From Oceanobacillus oncorhynchi (GTDB lineage: Bacteria; Bacillota; Bacilli; Bacillales; Amphibacillaceae), in the NCBI RefSeq assembly GCF_000821065.1, contig NZ_CDGG01000001.1:310001-374000 (forward strand): a DNA stretch of 64,000 bases. The letters are read 5' to 3'. The notes under the pieces were generated by a model. The model was not told the origin of the DNA. It saw only the letters and a list, made by a program, of their open reading frames with translations, and searched no databases. A program made the position numbers and the translations under genes. Positions 47,913 through 56,458 of the stretch are shown here, piece by piece (position 1 is the stretch's first letter; every line of letters begins with the position of its first letter).

Positions 47913-48902
47913 ATGAAACCTAAGATTCAGGATGTCGCGAAAGTTGCTGGAGTATCTCCAACAACAGTTTCTCGTGTACTGAACGATAGAGGATACATCA
48001 GCAGCAAAACGAAAGAAAAGGTGTTTGCAGCGATGAAGGAAATCAATTATATACCGAATGACCTTGCACGTTCACTGTATAATAAGCGTACCTACTTGAT
48101 TGGTGTTATCGTACCTTCTACTAACCATCCTTTTTTTGGTGAGCTAGTGGATAATATTGAGAGAATATGTAATGACAAAGGATATAAAGTTTTGTTATGC
48201 AACAGTTTGCAAGAGGCAGAAAAAGAAAAAAAATATTGGGACATGCTGCAGCGTAATCAAGTAGATGGCGTAATTGTTGTCACGTATAATCGCGGCTTAG
48301 TTGATAAGGAGCAGCAATTTCCTGCAGTTGTGATTGATCATTATCTATCGGAAAATATTCATGTTGTCAGCTCAGATAACTTTCAAGGCGGAGAAATGGC
48401 AACGAAAGAGTTGATAGAAGCCGGATGTGAAAATATCATTCATATTAATGGAGATGTGAATTTGGAAACACCAGCAAATGAAAGACAATACGCTTATGAA
48501 AAAGTGATGCATGATGCAGGAAGAATACCTTTAACGTATCATGTACCGAATGTTGCTTATTTAGAAAGCAATATTGATATTATAAAACAGCTTTTTAAGG
48601 AAAATCCAGATGTGGATGGTATATTTGCCAGTGATGATTTATTAGCTATTCGTACTTTACAGTATGCTGAAAGTTTGGGTTATAAAATACCTGAGGATTT
48701 AAAAATTATTGGTTATGATGGAACAGGTCTGATTCGTTCGATTTATCCTGATTTATCGACGATTATTCAGCCTACATATCAAATTGCAGAAAATGCTGTG
48801 GAAACATTGATTCAGGAGATTGATGGGAAGCCCCATGATTTGAAAGAAAAAACATTCCCGGTTTCCCTGTGGAAAGGGAAAACAACAGGTCATGTAACAT
48901 GA
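47913..48902 (+). CDS. LacI family regulator of the sucrose/fructan genes
   Basis: 329 aa from the ATG at 47913 behind AAAGGAGA; the frame opens 30 bases earlier without one. Helix-turn-helix IQDVAKVAGVSPTTVSRVLN at residues 3-24, hinge, then a periplasmic-binding-protein fold (IGVIVPSTNHPFFGELVDNIE, GIFASDDLLAIRTL, IGYDGTGL). CCGG-centred palindromes at 50019-50053 and 53351-53384 are its presumed operators. Inducer likely sucrose, fructose or a phosphate of these. Transcribed by itself, not obviously autoregulated. Confidence 0.93.
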   Translation: MKPKIQDVAKVAGVSPTTVSRVLNDRGYISSKTKEKVFAAMKEINYIPNDLARSLYNKRTYLIGVIVPSTNHPFFGELVDNIERICNDKGYKVLLCNSLQEAEKEKKYWDMLQRNQVDGVIVVTYNRGLVDKEQQFPAVVIDHYLSENIHVVSSDNFQGGEMATKELIEAGCENIIHINGDVNLETPANERQYAYEKVMHDAGRIPLTYHVPNVAYLESNIDIIKQLFKENPDVDGIFASDDLLAIRTLQYAESLGYKIPEDLKIIGYDGTGLIRSIYPDLSTIIQPTYQIAENAVETLIQEIDGKPHDLKEKTFPVSLWKGKTTGHVT

Positions 48903-49019
48903 AGAACAATATGTTTATTCCTATTTAGACGGAGAAAAAAGGATGAAATAATATCCCAATGAGAAAAATCTGCTATAATAATCAAACAATAAGAGTGATA
49001 GATAAGGAGTGTTTTCAAA

Positions 49020-49871
49020 ATGATAGGAGCAATTGAAGCAGGTGGAACAAAGTTTGTATGTGCAGTAGGTAATCCGGACGGAACCATTTTAGATCGAACT
49101 GCTTTTCCGACAACAACACCTGAAGAAACATTAGCACGGGTGGAAGAATTTTTTTCTAAGTATTCGATTGAAAAAATGGGAGTAGGAGCTTTTGGACCAA
49201 TCAATTTACGGGCAGACAGTGAAAACTATGGCGCGATTGAAAACACCCCGAAAGTTCCTTGGCGTTATTATCCTCTTTTGGAAGAATTAGAAAAACGTTT
49301 TAATATACCGGTAGCTATTAATACAGATGTTATTGCATCGAGTATGGGAGAGTATGAATACGGTATTGGAAAAGATGCCTCCAGCTGTCTTTACATAACA
49401 GTAGGTACAGGTATTGGGGCTGGGCTTGTTCAAGATGGCAAACCGTTTCAAGGAAGAAACCATTCGGAAATGGGCCATGTTATATTAAAAAAACATCCGG
49501 AAGATGATTTTGAAGGAGCATGCCCAAGCCATGGATCCTGCTTAGAAGGATTAGCTGCAGGACCGGCAATCGAAGCGCGTTATGGACGCAAGGGAGCGGA
49601 ATTAGCTAATGAGGATCATGTTTGGGAAATAGAAGCATATTACCTTGCACAGGCTATATTGGATTATTTTGTTATTCTTTCTCCAGAAAAAATTATTCTT
49701 GGCGGCGGAGTAATGAAGCAGGAAAAGCTCTATCCAATGATTCGTGAAAAATTTATGGAATTGTTGAACGGCTATATAGAAGTAGAGAATGTAGATGAGT
49801 TGATTGTAGCCCCGGGATTAGATGACGATCAAGGGGTAAAAGGCTGTATTGCATTAGCGATGAAAAAATAG
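49020..49871 (+). CDS. scrK: Fructokinase (ROK family)
   Basis: 283 aa. Start MIGAIEAGGTKFVCAVG carries the ATP phosphate-loop; the catalytic segment is INTDVIASSMGEY, with GTGIGAGLV, and the zinc site HVILKKHPEDDFEGACPSHGSCLEGL has the ScrK/YdhR spacing of His and Cys. It phosphorylates fructose to fructose 6-phosphate, taking the product of the GH32 enzyme into glycolysis. RBS AAGGAG. It lies between the regulator and the importer and has its own terminator. Confidence 0.9.
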   Translation: MIGAIEAGGTKFVCAVGNPDGTILDRTAFPTTTPEETLARVEEFFSKYSIEKMGVGAFGPINLRADSENYGAIENTPKVPWRYYPLLEELEKRFNIPVAINTDVIASSMGEYEYGIGKDASSCLYITVGTGIGAGLVQDGKPFQGRNHSEMGHVILKKHPEDDFEGACPSHGSCLEGLAAGPAIEARYGRKGAELANEDHVWEIEAYYLAQAILDYFVILSPEKIILGGGVMKQEKLYPMIREKFMELLNGYIEVENVDELIVAPGLDDDQGVKGCIALAMKK

Positions 49872-49874
49872 ATG

Positions 49875-49930
49875 AAAAAAAGAGATGAATCGGAGGTGGT
49901 GATTAGCCAGCCTGGGTTCATCTCTTTTTG
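49875..49930 (+). terminator. Terminator of the fructokinase gene
   Basis: AAAAAAGAGATGAA pairs with TTCATCTCTTTTT around a 28-base loop that can form a minor hairpin of its own. Confidence 0.75.
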
Positions 49931-50018
49931 CTATTATAGATAAATTTAAACGTAAGAGACTTCCCTGTAATAAGACATTAACAATATGCCATAAGCTTGT
50001 AAAAATTTTAAAAAGTAT

Positions 50019-50058
50019 ATGACAACCGGTTGACATATGAAACCGGTTGTCATATAAT
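50019..50058 (+). promoter_or_regulatory. Promoter overlapped by two tandem LacI-type operators
   Basis: TTGACA (50030-50035) and TATAAT (50053-50058) are a consensus SigA promoter with a 17-bp spacer. Operator 1, ATGACAACCGGTTGACAT (50019-50036), covers the -35; operator 2, ATGAAACCGGTTGTCAT (50037-50053), fills the spacer and touches the -10. Centres are 17 bp apart. Repressor bound at both would block polymerase completely. Drives the importer genes. Confidence 0.9.
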
Positions 50059-50105
50059 CTTTTGTAAGCAGTTACAATAAACTGAAAATGAAAAGGGGAT
50101 TAGTG

Positions 50106-51386
50106 ATGAAAAAGTTATCTGTACTTGTCGGTGTCGTGTGTGCAGTTTTGTTCTTAGCAGCTTGTGGCAGTGGAGGAAGCTCTGAAGCAAATCATAATGA
50201 GATAGTTGTTTGGTTCCATACTTCATTAGAAACGCCTGAAGGAGAAGCAATGCAAAATACAATTGACCGTTTCAATGAAGAATATGAAGGAGAATATACA
50301 GCAACAGCAGAATTTGTTCCCCGCAGCGGAAGTGGTGGAGGATATGAAGATAAAATTAATGCAGCATTAACAACAGATACTTTACCCGATGTCTTAACAT
50401 TAGATGGTCCGAATACAGCAGCATATGCAGAATCTGGAATTATTGCTCCAGTCGATGAATATCTCACCAACAAAGATGATTTACTGCCGAGCATTATTGA
50501 ACAAGGTACGTACGATGACCAGATGTATGGAGTCGGCTTTTCAGAATCTGGAGTAGGTATTTTCTATAATAAGCAAATGTTTGAACAAGCGGGAATAGAC
50601 TTGGAAACGTTGCCGACAGTGGACGAGCCGTGGGATTGGGATCAATTCATAGAACTGAATGAAACATTGCATAATGAATTTGACAAGCCAGTTATTGATA
50701 TGGGATTCGACGATAAGAGCGAATGGTTAATGTACGCATTTACTCCTTTCTTATGGTCGCAAGGTGGAGATGTCGTTTCTGAAGACGGCACAACAGCTGA
50801 AGGCGTTTTAAACGACGAGAATGGCGTCAAAGCGTTCACATTTATCCAGGATATGGTGAAAAATGGTTACAGTACGATTACACCGGTGGAAAAAGGGTTC
50901 CATACTGGAGAATACGCAATGAAGCTTGGCGGCTCATGGACAATTGCAGAGCTTGAAGAATATCCAGATATTGAATACGGTGTGATGCCATATCCAACGT
51001 CTCCAGATACAGGTGAACTTGTATCACCATCAGGAAGCTGGCAATATGCAATGTCTGCTTCTTCTGAAAAACAGGAAGCAGCAGGAGCATTAATTGATTT
51101 TATGGTATCTACGGAATCATTATCAGAAATGTCATTAGCAAATAGTGTTCTGCCGGCATCTTACTCGGCAATTGATGAAATTACAGATGAAGTAAGTGAT
51201 GAAATGAATGTTTTAATTGAACAGAACGCAGCGTCTGCACAAGCTCGTCCGCTTCTGCCTAATTACCCGCAAGTAAGCCGTATTTTTCAGGATACAATAA
51301 GCGACACAACTTATTATGAAGAAAATAGTGACATTCAAGCGTTGCTTGATGACAAGGCAGCACAAATTCAGAGTGCATTAGATTAA
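50106..51386 (+). CDS. Sugar ABC transporter substrate-binding lipoprotein
   Basis: 426 aa from the ATG at 50106 behind AAAGGGG; an ATG at 50088 in the same frame is less well placed. Lipoprotein signal with lipobox LAAC at about residue 20. Mature part has the family-1 binding-protein fold (EIVVWFHTSLETPEGEAM, TDTLPDVLTLDGPNTAAYAESG). By operon and operator it should bind sucrose, inulin-type fructo-oligosaccharides or similar. It ends before a 17-bp perfect hairpin. Confidence 0.92.
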   Translation: MKKLSVLVGVVCAVLFLAACGSGGSSEANHNEIVVWFHTSLETPEGEAMQNTIDRFNEEYEGEYTATAEFVPRSGSGGGYEDKINAALTTDTLPDVLTLDGPNTAAYAESGIIAPVDEYLTNKDDLLPSIIEQGTYDDQMYGVGFSESGVGIFYNKQMFEQAGIDLETLPTVDEPWDWDQFIELNETLHNEFDKPVIDMGFDDKSEWLMYAFTPFLWSQGGDVVSEDGTTAEGVLNDENGVKAFTFIQDMVKNGYSTITPVEKGFHTGEYAMKLGGSWTIAELEEYPDIEYGVMPYPTSPDTGELVSPSGSWQYAMSASSEKQEAAGALIDFMVSTESLSEMSLANSVLPASYSAIDEITDEVSDEMNVLIEQNAASAQARPLLPNYPQVSRIFQDTISDTTYYEENSDIQALLDDKAAQIQSALD

Positions 51387-51429
51387 TCTAGAAAATTACA
51401 GGAAGAACGTTAGACCGAATTATATTAAG

Positions 51430-51466
51430 AATATTTCAGCTTAGTATTTTACTAAGCTGAAATATT
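51430..51466 (+). terminator. Perfect hairpin between the binding-protein and permease genes
   Basis: AATATTTCAGCTTAGTA pairs fully with its complement around TTT. There is only TTTAAA after it, so it is more likely an mRNA-stabilising structure or a partial terminator that raises the binding-protein level above that of the permeases. Confidence 0.8.
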
Positions 51467-51483
51467 TAAAAGGGGTTTAGGAA

Positions 51484-52359
51484 ATGAATATTAAAAAGAA
51501 GGAGAATTTAGCAGCTTATATTTTTTTAGCGCCAGCATTAATATTACTAGGGTTATTTCTAGTTTATCCATCGTTATTAGCAATCTATTATTCATTTACA
51601 GATTACTATTTATTAACACCAAATGATATTAATATTGTTTGGCTTGAAAATTTTATAGCAATCTTTAAAGATCCTGTTTTCATACAAAGTTTAAAGAACA
51701 TTGCCTTATTTGTAGTACTTGTTATTCCAATTCAAGTTGGGGCAGCACTTGGCCTGGCTTTATTGATTAACAAACAGCGTAAAGGAAATATCTTCTTTAA
51801 AGTTGCTTTCTTCTCGCCAGTTGTTTTGTCGCTCGTTGTTATTTCTGTCCTTTGGTTATATTTATTAAATCCTTCAGAAGGTTTGATTAATAATATACTT
51901 CTTAATGTAGGAATAGATCCGCAACCATTTTTAAGCAGTCCGACCCAAGCTATGGTTACTATTGTATTCGTATCTGCTTGGCAGGGGGCTGGTTATCAAA
52001 TGCTTATTTTTTTAGCGGGGCTTCAGAATATTCCTGGAGAGGTATATGAAGCAGGAAAAATAGATGGAGTGAATAAATGGCAGAAATTCTACTACATTAC
52101 ATTGCCTTTATTAAAGCCTACATCTATATTGATTATGATTACGACATTAATATCTGCCTTTAAGCTGATTATACAGCCGATGGTCATGACACAAGGCGGA
52201 CCAATGAATGCAACCATGACGCCTGTTTACTATATCTATCAATCTGGTTTCTCTGATCGGATGATAGGTTACGCCAGTGCGATGACTGTTATCTTTGGGA
52301 TTGTAATCGGAATTGTTACTCTTATCCAAAGCAGAGTTTCAAGGGAGGACGATAACTAA
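51484..52359 (+). CDS. Sugar ABC transporter permease (MalF/UgpA type)
   Basis: 291 aa, six helices, EAA loop VYEAGKIDGVNKWQKFYYITLP near residue 185. RBS AAGGGG. Its stop TAA overlaps the next ATG by one base. First permease of the LacI-controlled importer. Confidence 0.93.
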   Translation: MNIKKKENLAAYIFLAPALILLGLFLVYPSLLAIYYSFTDYYLLTPNDINIVWLENFIAIFKDPVFIQSLKNIALFVVLVIPIQVGAALGLALLINKQRKGNIFFKVAFFSPVVLSLVVISVLWLYLLNPSEGLINNILLNVGIDPQPFLSSPTQAMVTIVFVSAWQGAGYQMLIFLAGLQNIPGEVYEAGKIDGVNKWQKFYYITLPLLKPTSILIMITTLISAFKLIIQPMVMTQGGPMNATMTPVYYIYQSGFSDRMIGYASAMTVIFGIVIGIVTLIQSRVSREDDN

Positions 52360-53201
52360 TGAAAAAACCAATTAGAAGAATTATCGAATATACAGTACTT
52401 ATATTAATCGCATGTATCTTTGTATTTCCTTTAATTTGGATGATTGTCTCCTCATTGAAGCCTGAAGCCAGTATCTATACAGATATGAACGGAATTAAAG
52501 CATTGCTCCCGTCGCTTAATCCATCTGATTGGCTGCAGTCTTATAAAGAACTATTTAACCGATTCGATATTGTACAATATATTTTTAACAGTGTTATTTA
52601 TGCAGTAGTGATTACAGGCGGATCCATTGTTGTCAATGCTATGGCTGGATATGCTTTTGCCCGGTTCCATTTCCGGGGAAAGAAAATTCTTTTTGCATTA
52701 ATGCTTGCACTGTTGATTGTACCAGTGGAAACGATTATTATTACACAGTTTACCGTAGCTCATAGTTTAGGAATTTTAAATACACGGTTAGCAGTAATCC
52801 TGCCGTTAATTGCAAATATATTCTTTATCTACTTATTTAGGAATTTCTTTAAAGCGGTGCCTGAAGAGGTTATTGAATCTGTTAAGATTGATGGGGGAAA
52901 CAACTGGACCATTTTTTGGAGAATTGTGCTGCCTATGTCCAAACCAGCCATTGCAACAGTTGGTACACTTTCTTTTATCGCCAGCTGGAATGACTATTTA
53001 TGGCCATTGATGGTCTTGACAGATACGTCGAAATTCCCGTTACAAGTAGCAATAACAAATATTAATACAACCGAACCGGTTTTTACGAATCAGGTTATGT
53101 CGATTTTAACGATATCTACGATTCCGTTAATCATTGTATATATTCTGGCGCAAAAATATATTCTGCAGGGTCTTGGCGGGTCTGGAACAGGAATTAAATA
53201 A
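52359..53201 (+). CDS. Sugar ABC transporter permease (MalG/UgpE type)
   Basis: 280 aa, six helices, EAA loop VIESVKIDGGNNWTIFWRIVLP near residue 170. Start overlaps the previous stop (TAATG). No ATPase gene follows, so a shared ATPase is implied. A stem-loop at 53243 closes this transcript. Confidence 0.93.
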   Translation: MKKPIRRIIEYTVLILIACIFVFPLIWMIVSSLKPEASIYTDMNGIKALLPSLNPSDWLQSYKELFNRFDIVQYIFNSVIYAVVITGGSIVVNAMAGYAFARFHFRGKKILFALMLALLIVPVETIIITQFTVAHSLGILNTRLAVILPLIANIFFIYLFRNFFKAVPEEVIESVKIDGGNNWTIFWRIVLPMSKPAIATVGTLSFIASWNDYLWPLMVLTDTSKFPLQVAITNINTTEPVFTNQVMSILTISTIPLIIVYILAQKYILQGLGGSGTGIK

Positions 53202-53242
53202 TAGAAATAACTGGAATAAACGTTTGCTAATGAATTCATTCA

Positions 53243-53285
53243 AACTATGTGAAATCCAGCTTTTATAACTGGATTTCACATAGTT
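53243..53285 (+). terminator. Hairpin closing the importer transcript
   Basis: AACTATGTGAAATCCAG pairs perfectly with its complement around a 9-base loop. No immediate T-run follows; it may terminate transcription or protect the 3' end. Confidence 0.7.
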
Positions 53286-53350
53286 ATGCCAGTTAAATTG
53301 TTCTTTTTTAGAGATATTTTACATTATAAGTTTTAAATCAAAGATATTTA

Positions 53351-53384
53351 TGAATATAATGTCAACCGGTTGACATTATATTCA
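53351..53384. promoter_or_regulatory. 34-bp perfect palindromic operator upstream of the GH32 gene
   Basis: Core AATGTCAACCGGTTGACATT extends to a full 17+17 palindrome. The same CCGG core occurs in the two operators at 50019-50053. TTGACA is within it on both strands, so it overlaps a promoter; a -10 is not clear. It is 84 bp ahead of the GH32 start codon. Confidence 0.9.
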
Positions 53385-53468
53385 AAGTATAAGTTAATAC
53401 TACATAGAACAACAAATATTATTTCACAGTTTCATAAGAATAACATTTCTAAAGAGAGGGAGATTTAC

Positions 53469-54893
53469 ATGCTATATCAAGAAAAACATCGTCCGCAATT
53501 ACATTTCACACCAAAGGAAAATTGGATGAATGACCCAAATGGTCTCGTTTATTACGAAGGAGAGTATCATTTATTTTACCAGTACAATCCACATGGCAAT
53601 GACCACGCAAATATGAACTGGGGACATGCAACAAGTACAGACCTGTATCATTGGGAAGAGCATGGGGTTGCGTTAGCACCAGATGAATTGGGAACGATTT
53701 TCTCAGGATCAGCAGTCGTAGATAAAAATAATACGAGTGGTTTGTTTGAAAGCAATTCCGGTGGATTAGTTGCTATTTTCACACATGATGGTGCAAGTCA
53801 GCAGCAAAGTATCGCTTACAGCGAGGACAAGGGAAGAACGTGGATCAAATATGAGGGGAACCCAGTTCTTCCAAACACAGAAATAAAAGATTTTCGTGAT
53901 CCAAAGGTTTCCTGGCATGAAGAAAGCAAGCAATGGGTCATGGTATTGGCTTGTGGGGACCATATCCAGTTTTATGGCTCGCCAAATCTAATTGATTGGA
54001 CCTATCTATCTTCATTTGGAAAAGAATATCCTTCCTATATCGGTGTCTGGGAGTGTCCGGACCTGCTTTATTTACCAGTAGAGAACAATTCTAAAAAAGA
54101 ATGGATACTTATTGTAAGCATCAATGCAGACGGTCCTAACGGCGGTTCCGCAGTGTATTATTTTACTGGAACTTTTGATGGGAAAGAATTTCACCCGAAT
54201 GAAACACCGCAAGATGAACTGAAATGGGCAGATGCAGGAAAAGATTTTTATGCAGCTGTCAGCTGGGACAATACAGAGGATACTTACTGGGTCGGCTGGA
54301 TGAATAACTGGCAGTATGCGGGAGTTGTCCCGGTCTCGCCATGGCGCAGCGCAATGAGTCTGGCGCGGAAGCTTTCCTTATTTGAAAAAGATGGAAGTCT
54401 CTTATTGAAGCAAGAGGCCATCACCGCAGATAATAGCAGGGAAGAGGTTTCTTATAAAGATGAAACTGTTCATCCTGGTAAGCCGGAAAGCTACGAAATT
54501 AGTGATACTGCCCAAGTAGATTTGCAGGTTTCAACAGCATCAGCTAGTACGAAGTGGAGCGTGCAATTAGTTACAGATCAAGATGAAGCGTTCCGATTAG
54601 AATTAGACTATAAAGAAGATGCTTATACATTCTATCGTACGGATGGGCTGGTTGACTTTTCAGCAGATTATCCGAAAGAAATAAAAGGCAGTTTACATGG
54701 AATGGATGTTCAGAATCTAAAAGTAATTATTGACAGATCATCTGCAGAAGTCTTTTTAAATGATGGTTTAACTGTATCAACAAACTTGATTTATCCAGAA
54801 GGAACAGTAACAAAGCTGGAAATTTCTACAGTAAATGAAACGCTGCAATTAGACACTGTCACATGGACAAAGCTGCATTCTATTTGGAAATAA
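53469..54893 (+). CDS. sacA: GH32 glycoside hydrolase (sucrose/fructan hydrolase)
   Basis: 474 aa from the ATG at 53469 (AGAGAGGGAG ahead); the open frame begins at 53370 inside the operator, so the longer version is wrong. Catalytic signatures: WMNDPNG with nucleophile D22, KDFRDPKV transition-state aspartate and WECPDL with the acid-base glutamate, plus a C-terminal beta-sandwich. No signal peptide, so it is cytoplasmic and acts on imported sucrose or fructo-oligosaccharide, phosphorylated or not. Symbol by family; without a PTS nearby the substrate is more likely free sugar. Confidence 0.92.
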   Translation: MLYQEKHRPQLHFTPKENWMNDPNGLVYYEGEYHLFYQYNPHGNDHANMNWGHATSTDLYHWEEHGVALAPDELGTIFSGSAVVDKNNTSGLFESNSGGLVAIFTHDGASQQQSIAYSEDKGRTWIKYEGNPVLPNTEIKDFRDPKVSWHEESKQWVMVLACGDHIQFYGSPNLIDWTYLSSFGKEYPSYIGVWECPDLLYLPVENNSKKEWILIVSINADGPNGGSAVYYFTGTFDGKEFHPNETPQDELKWADAGKDFYAAVSWDNTEDTYWVGWMNNWQYAGVVPVSPWRSAMSLARKLSLFEKDGSLLLKQEAITADNSREEVSYKDETVHPGKPESYEISDTAQVDLQVSTASASTKWSVQLVTDQDEAFRLELDYKEDAYTFYRTDGLVDFSADYPKEIKGSLHGMDVQNLKVIIDRSSAEVFLNDGLTVSTNLIYPEGTVTKLEISTVNETLQLDTVTWTKLHSIWK

Positions 54894-54905
54894 ACATAAC
54901 TGAAT

Positions 54906-54928
54906 GGAGGAGTAAGAAAAGCTCCTCC
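54906..54928 (+). other. Small GC-rich stem-loop after the GH32 gene
   Basis: GGAGGAG pairs with CTCCTCC around a 9-base loop, within the gap before the symporter gene. It has no T-run. The left arm resembles a ribosome site, so pairing might be only coincidental. Confidence 0.4.
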
Positions 54929-54957
54929 TTGCTTTACAAAGAAAGGATTTAATAAAT

Positions 54958-56205
54958 ATGGATTTTTTAAAAAATAGTAAATATTGGTTCTCATCTGGCT
55001 ATCTATTTTTCTTCTTTATCACATGGTCTATCTGGTGGTCTTTCTATGCGATTTGGTTGAATAACAGTCTTGGACTAACAGGAGCACAAGTCGGAACAAT
55101 CTACTCGTTTAACTCATTCTTTTCTTTATTCTTCATGATTCTTTATGGATATATGCAGGATAAATTGGGGACGAAGAAAAATCTTGTCTGGATACAGAGT
55201 GTGGTACTTGTTCTGATTGCACCATTTGTTATTTATGTCTATGAGCCATTACTTTTGAATAATTTTTACTTAGGAGCGGTTCTGGGTGCTGTCTATTTAG
55301 GCGCAGGGTTTATAGCCGGCGCAGGATTTTTGGAATCCTTTACAGAAAAACTCAGCCGTAAATACGATTTTGAATTTGGTAAAGCACGGATGTGGGGTTC
55401 ATTAGGCTACGCTGTTTCTGCTATTGGCGCAGGGGCATTAATGAGTATTAATCCACATATTAATTTCTGGATTGCATCGGGAACAGGAATTATCTTTCTT
55501 TTGATTAATGTATTTTTTAAAGTTGAGGTTACGAAAACAGAAGAAAAAAGTGTCTCCAATATATCAATGAAAGATATTCGCTTTTTAGTTTCAAATAAAG
55601 TATTTTGGCTTTTAATTATCTATCTGTTTGGAACCGTATGTATTTATACGGTATATGATCAGCAGCTTTTCCCAGTTTACTTTGTAAGCCTATTCTCCGG
55701 GGCAGGTACGGATGGGAACACCGTTTACGGAATTCTGAACTCTATACAAGTATTTGTCGAAGCGATTTTCTTATTCCTGGCACCATTTATTGTGAACAAA
55801 GTCGGAATTAAGCGCTCGCTTGTATTGGCAGGAAGTATCATGGCTTTTCGTATCATTGGTTCCGCCATGGTAACAGGCGGATTTGGTATTTCATTCATGA
55901 AAATGCTTCACGCAGTGGAATTACCGATTTTATTGATTGCGGTATTTAAATATATTGCTGCAAACTTCGATGTGCGGTTATCTGCAACGGTTTATCTCAT
56001 CGGCTTTAAGGTCTCCAGTGAAATTGGGGTTATCATTTTCTCTGCATTAGTCGGCTGGATTTATGATTTGACTAACTACGAAACGACCTTCTATATATTA
56101 GGCTCCATTGTAGTATTATTTGTTATCTTCTCGATTTTTGCATTGAATAACAATGATAAAGAACAAAAATTAGATGAGCATGAATTTGCGATGGCAAAGG
56201 AATAA
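54958..56205 (+). CDS. LacY/CscB-type oligosaccharide:H+ symporter (MFS)
   Basis: 415 aa, 12 helices, RBS AAAGGA. OHS-family marks: MDFLKNSKYWFSSGYLFFFFITWSIWWSF at the N-terminus, YGYMQDKLGTKKNLVW loop 2-3, and GKARMWGSLGYAVSAIGAG in helices 4-5. Such permeases carry lactose, sucrose or raffinose with protons. Encoded 64 bp after the GH32 gene and before a terminator, it makes a two-gene unit with it. This provides the second uptake route in the regulon besides the ABC importer. Confidence 0.88.
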   Translation: MDFLKNSKYWFSSGYLFFFFITWSIWWSFYAIWLNNSLGLTGAQVGTIYSFNSFFSLFFMILYGYMQDKLGTKKNLVWIQSVVLVLIAPFVIYVYEPLLLNNFYLGAVLGAVYLGAGFIAGAGFLESFTEKLSRKYDFEFGKARMWGSLGYAVSAIGAGALMSINPHINFWIASGTGIIFLLINVFFKVEVTKTEEKSVSNISMKDIRFLVSNKVFWLLIIYLFGTVCIYTVYDQQLFPVYFVSLFSGAGTDGNTVYGILNSIQVFVEAIFLFLAPFIVNKVGIKRSLVLAGSIMAFRIIGSAMVTGGFGISFMKMLHAVELPILLIAVFKYIAANFDVRLSATVYLIGFKVSSEIGVIIFSALVGWIYDLTNYETTFYILGSIVVLFVIFSIFALNNNDKEQKLDEHEFAMAKE

Positions 56206-56211
56206 ATAAAG

Positions 56212-56253
56212 AGCAATGAGCTGTGTTGAAATACATATAGTTCATTGCTTTTT
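56212..56253 (+). terminator. Terminator of the GH32-symporter unit
   Basis: AGCAATGAGCT pairs with AGTTCATTGCT (one mismatch) around a 16-base loop, followed by TTTTTC. Confidence 0.8.
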
Positions 56254-56402
56254 CTGATGCTGTAAAAAATAGATAAGAAAAATGTTGTTGAAAAAGAAGG
56301 AGTTTCCAAAAAAAAGTCGAAATTAACTACTTGAAAGGGTTTTCAAAACAATAAATTAGAATGCTGCTGTTCTCTTTAAAAGAGATTTTTTATTAAATAA
56401 TA

Positions 56403-56417
56403 CATTATAACGTTATG
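56403..56417. promoter_or_regulatory. Shared motif upstream of the GH20 gene
   Basis: CATTATAACGTTATG, containing the dyad ATAACGTTAT, matches the element at 59473-59487 in 14 of 15 bases. It lies 42 bp upstream of the GH20 start codon. Candidate regulator or promoter element common to the two units. Confidence 0.4.
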
Positions 56418-56458
56418 ATTTAAAGGGGAACAGCATAGATATGAAGGGGTGATGATAA

